From positions 1-5,110 of the forward strand of contig JBKJML010000120.1 of the NCBI GenBank assembly GCA_046596415.1: a stretch of DNA of 5,110 nt, given 5' to 3'. The notes beneath the pieces were generated by a model. The model was not told where the DNA came from. It saw only the letters and a list, made by a program, of their open reading frames with translations, and did not search any database. Source of the stretch: JBKJML01 sp046596415. GTDB taxonomy: Bacteria > Actinomycetota > Thermoleophilia > Gaiellales > Gaiellaceae. A program made the position numbers and the translations under genes. Below, in pieces: positions 5,109 through 5,110 of this stretch. Position 1 is the stretch's first letter, and each line of letters opens with the position of its first letter.

Positions 5109-5110
5109 TT

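Noticed and set aside
1..5110. CRISPR array, insertion sequence, integrase or toxin-antitoxin genes
   Set aside because: I saw no spaced direct repeats, terminal inverted repeats, transposase or recombinase motifs anywhere in the window.

Overview
The window is GC-rich (well above 60 % by eye) and looks like chromosome of a high-GC Gram-positive-type bacterium, most likely Actinomycetota. The evidence is the codon use, a tRNA gene without an encoded CCA end, a secreted actinobacterial-style lytic transglycosylase/M23 hydrolase and a PASTA protein. The gene set resembles type IV pilus loci I associate with Thermoleophilia (Gaiellales/Solirubrobacterales), but that placement is from memory and only moderately secure.

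Layout from right to left. At the right edge a complete tRNA-Tyr(GTA) gene (5027-5108, +) points away from everything else and has a plausible promoter just upstream. A 311-base stretch (4716-5026) separates it from a minus-strand operon. That stretch holds a doubtful 63-codon ORF (4774-4965), a 12-base inverted repeat rich in the rare tetramer CTAG (4817-4828), and a segment directly upstream of the operon that reads either as a sigma-28/WhiG-type promoter or as a Shine-Dalgarno sequence brought to the start codon by a hairpin. The operon runs leftward: pilT (4715-3555), a bifunctional peptidoglycan hydrolase with transglycosylase and M23 domains (3544-2120), a single-PASTA secreted or membrane protein with an uncharacterised helical C-terminal domain (2097-1225), a prepilin-like PilW/PulJ-type minor pilin (1228-680), and a second pilin-like protein of PilX/GspK type that runs off the left edge (680-1).

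The genes are tightly packed: gaps of 10 and 22 nt, then a 4-nt GTGA overlap, then a 1-nt TGATG overlap. They are therefore probably co-transcribed and partly translationally coupled. Inferred role: assembly and retraction of type IV pili in a thick-walled cell. The two pilin-like proteins would form or prime the pilus tip, PilT would drive retraction, and the hydrolase and PASTA protein would open or mark the peptidoglycan through which the pilus passes. The component families are known. The least described parts are the PASTA protein's C-terminal domain, the wall-remodelling genes embedded between pilT and the pilins, and the pilT upstream signal.
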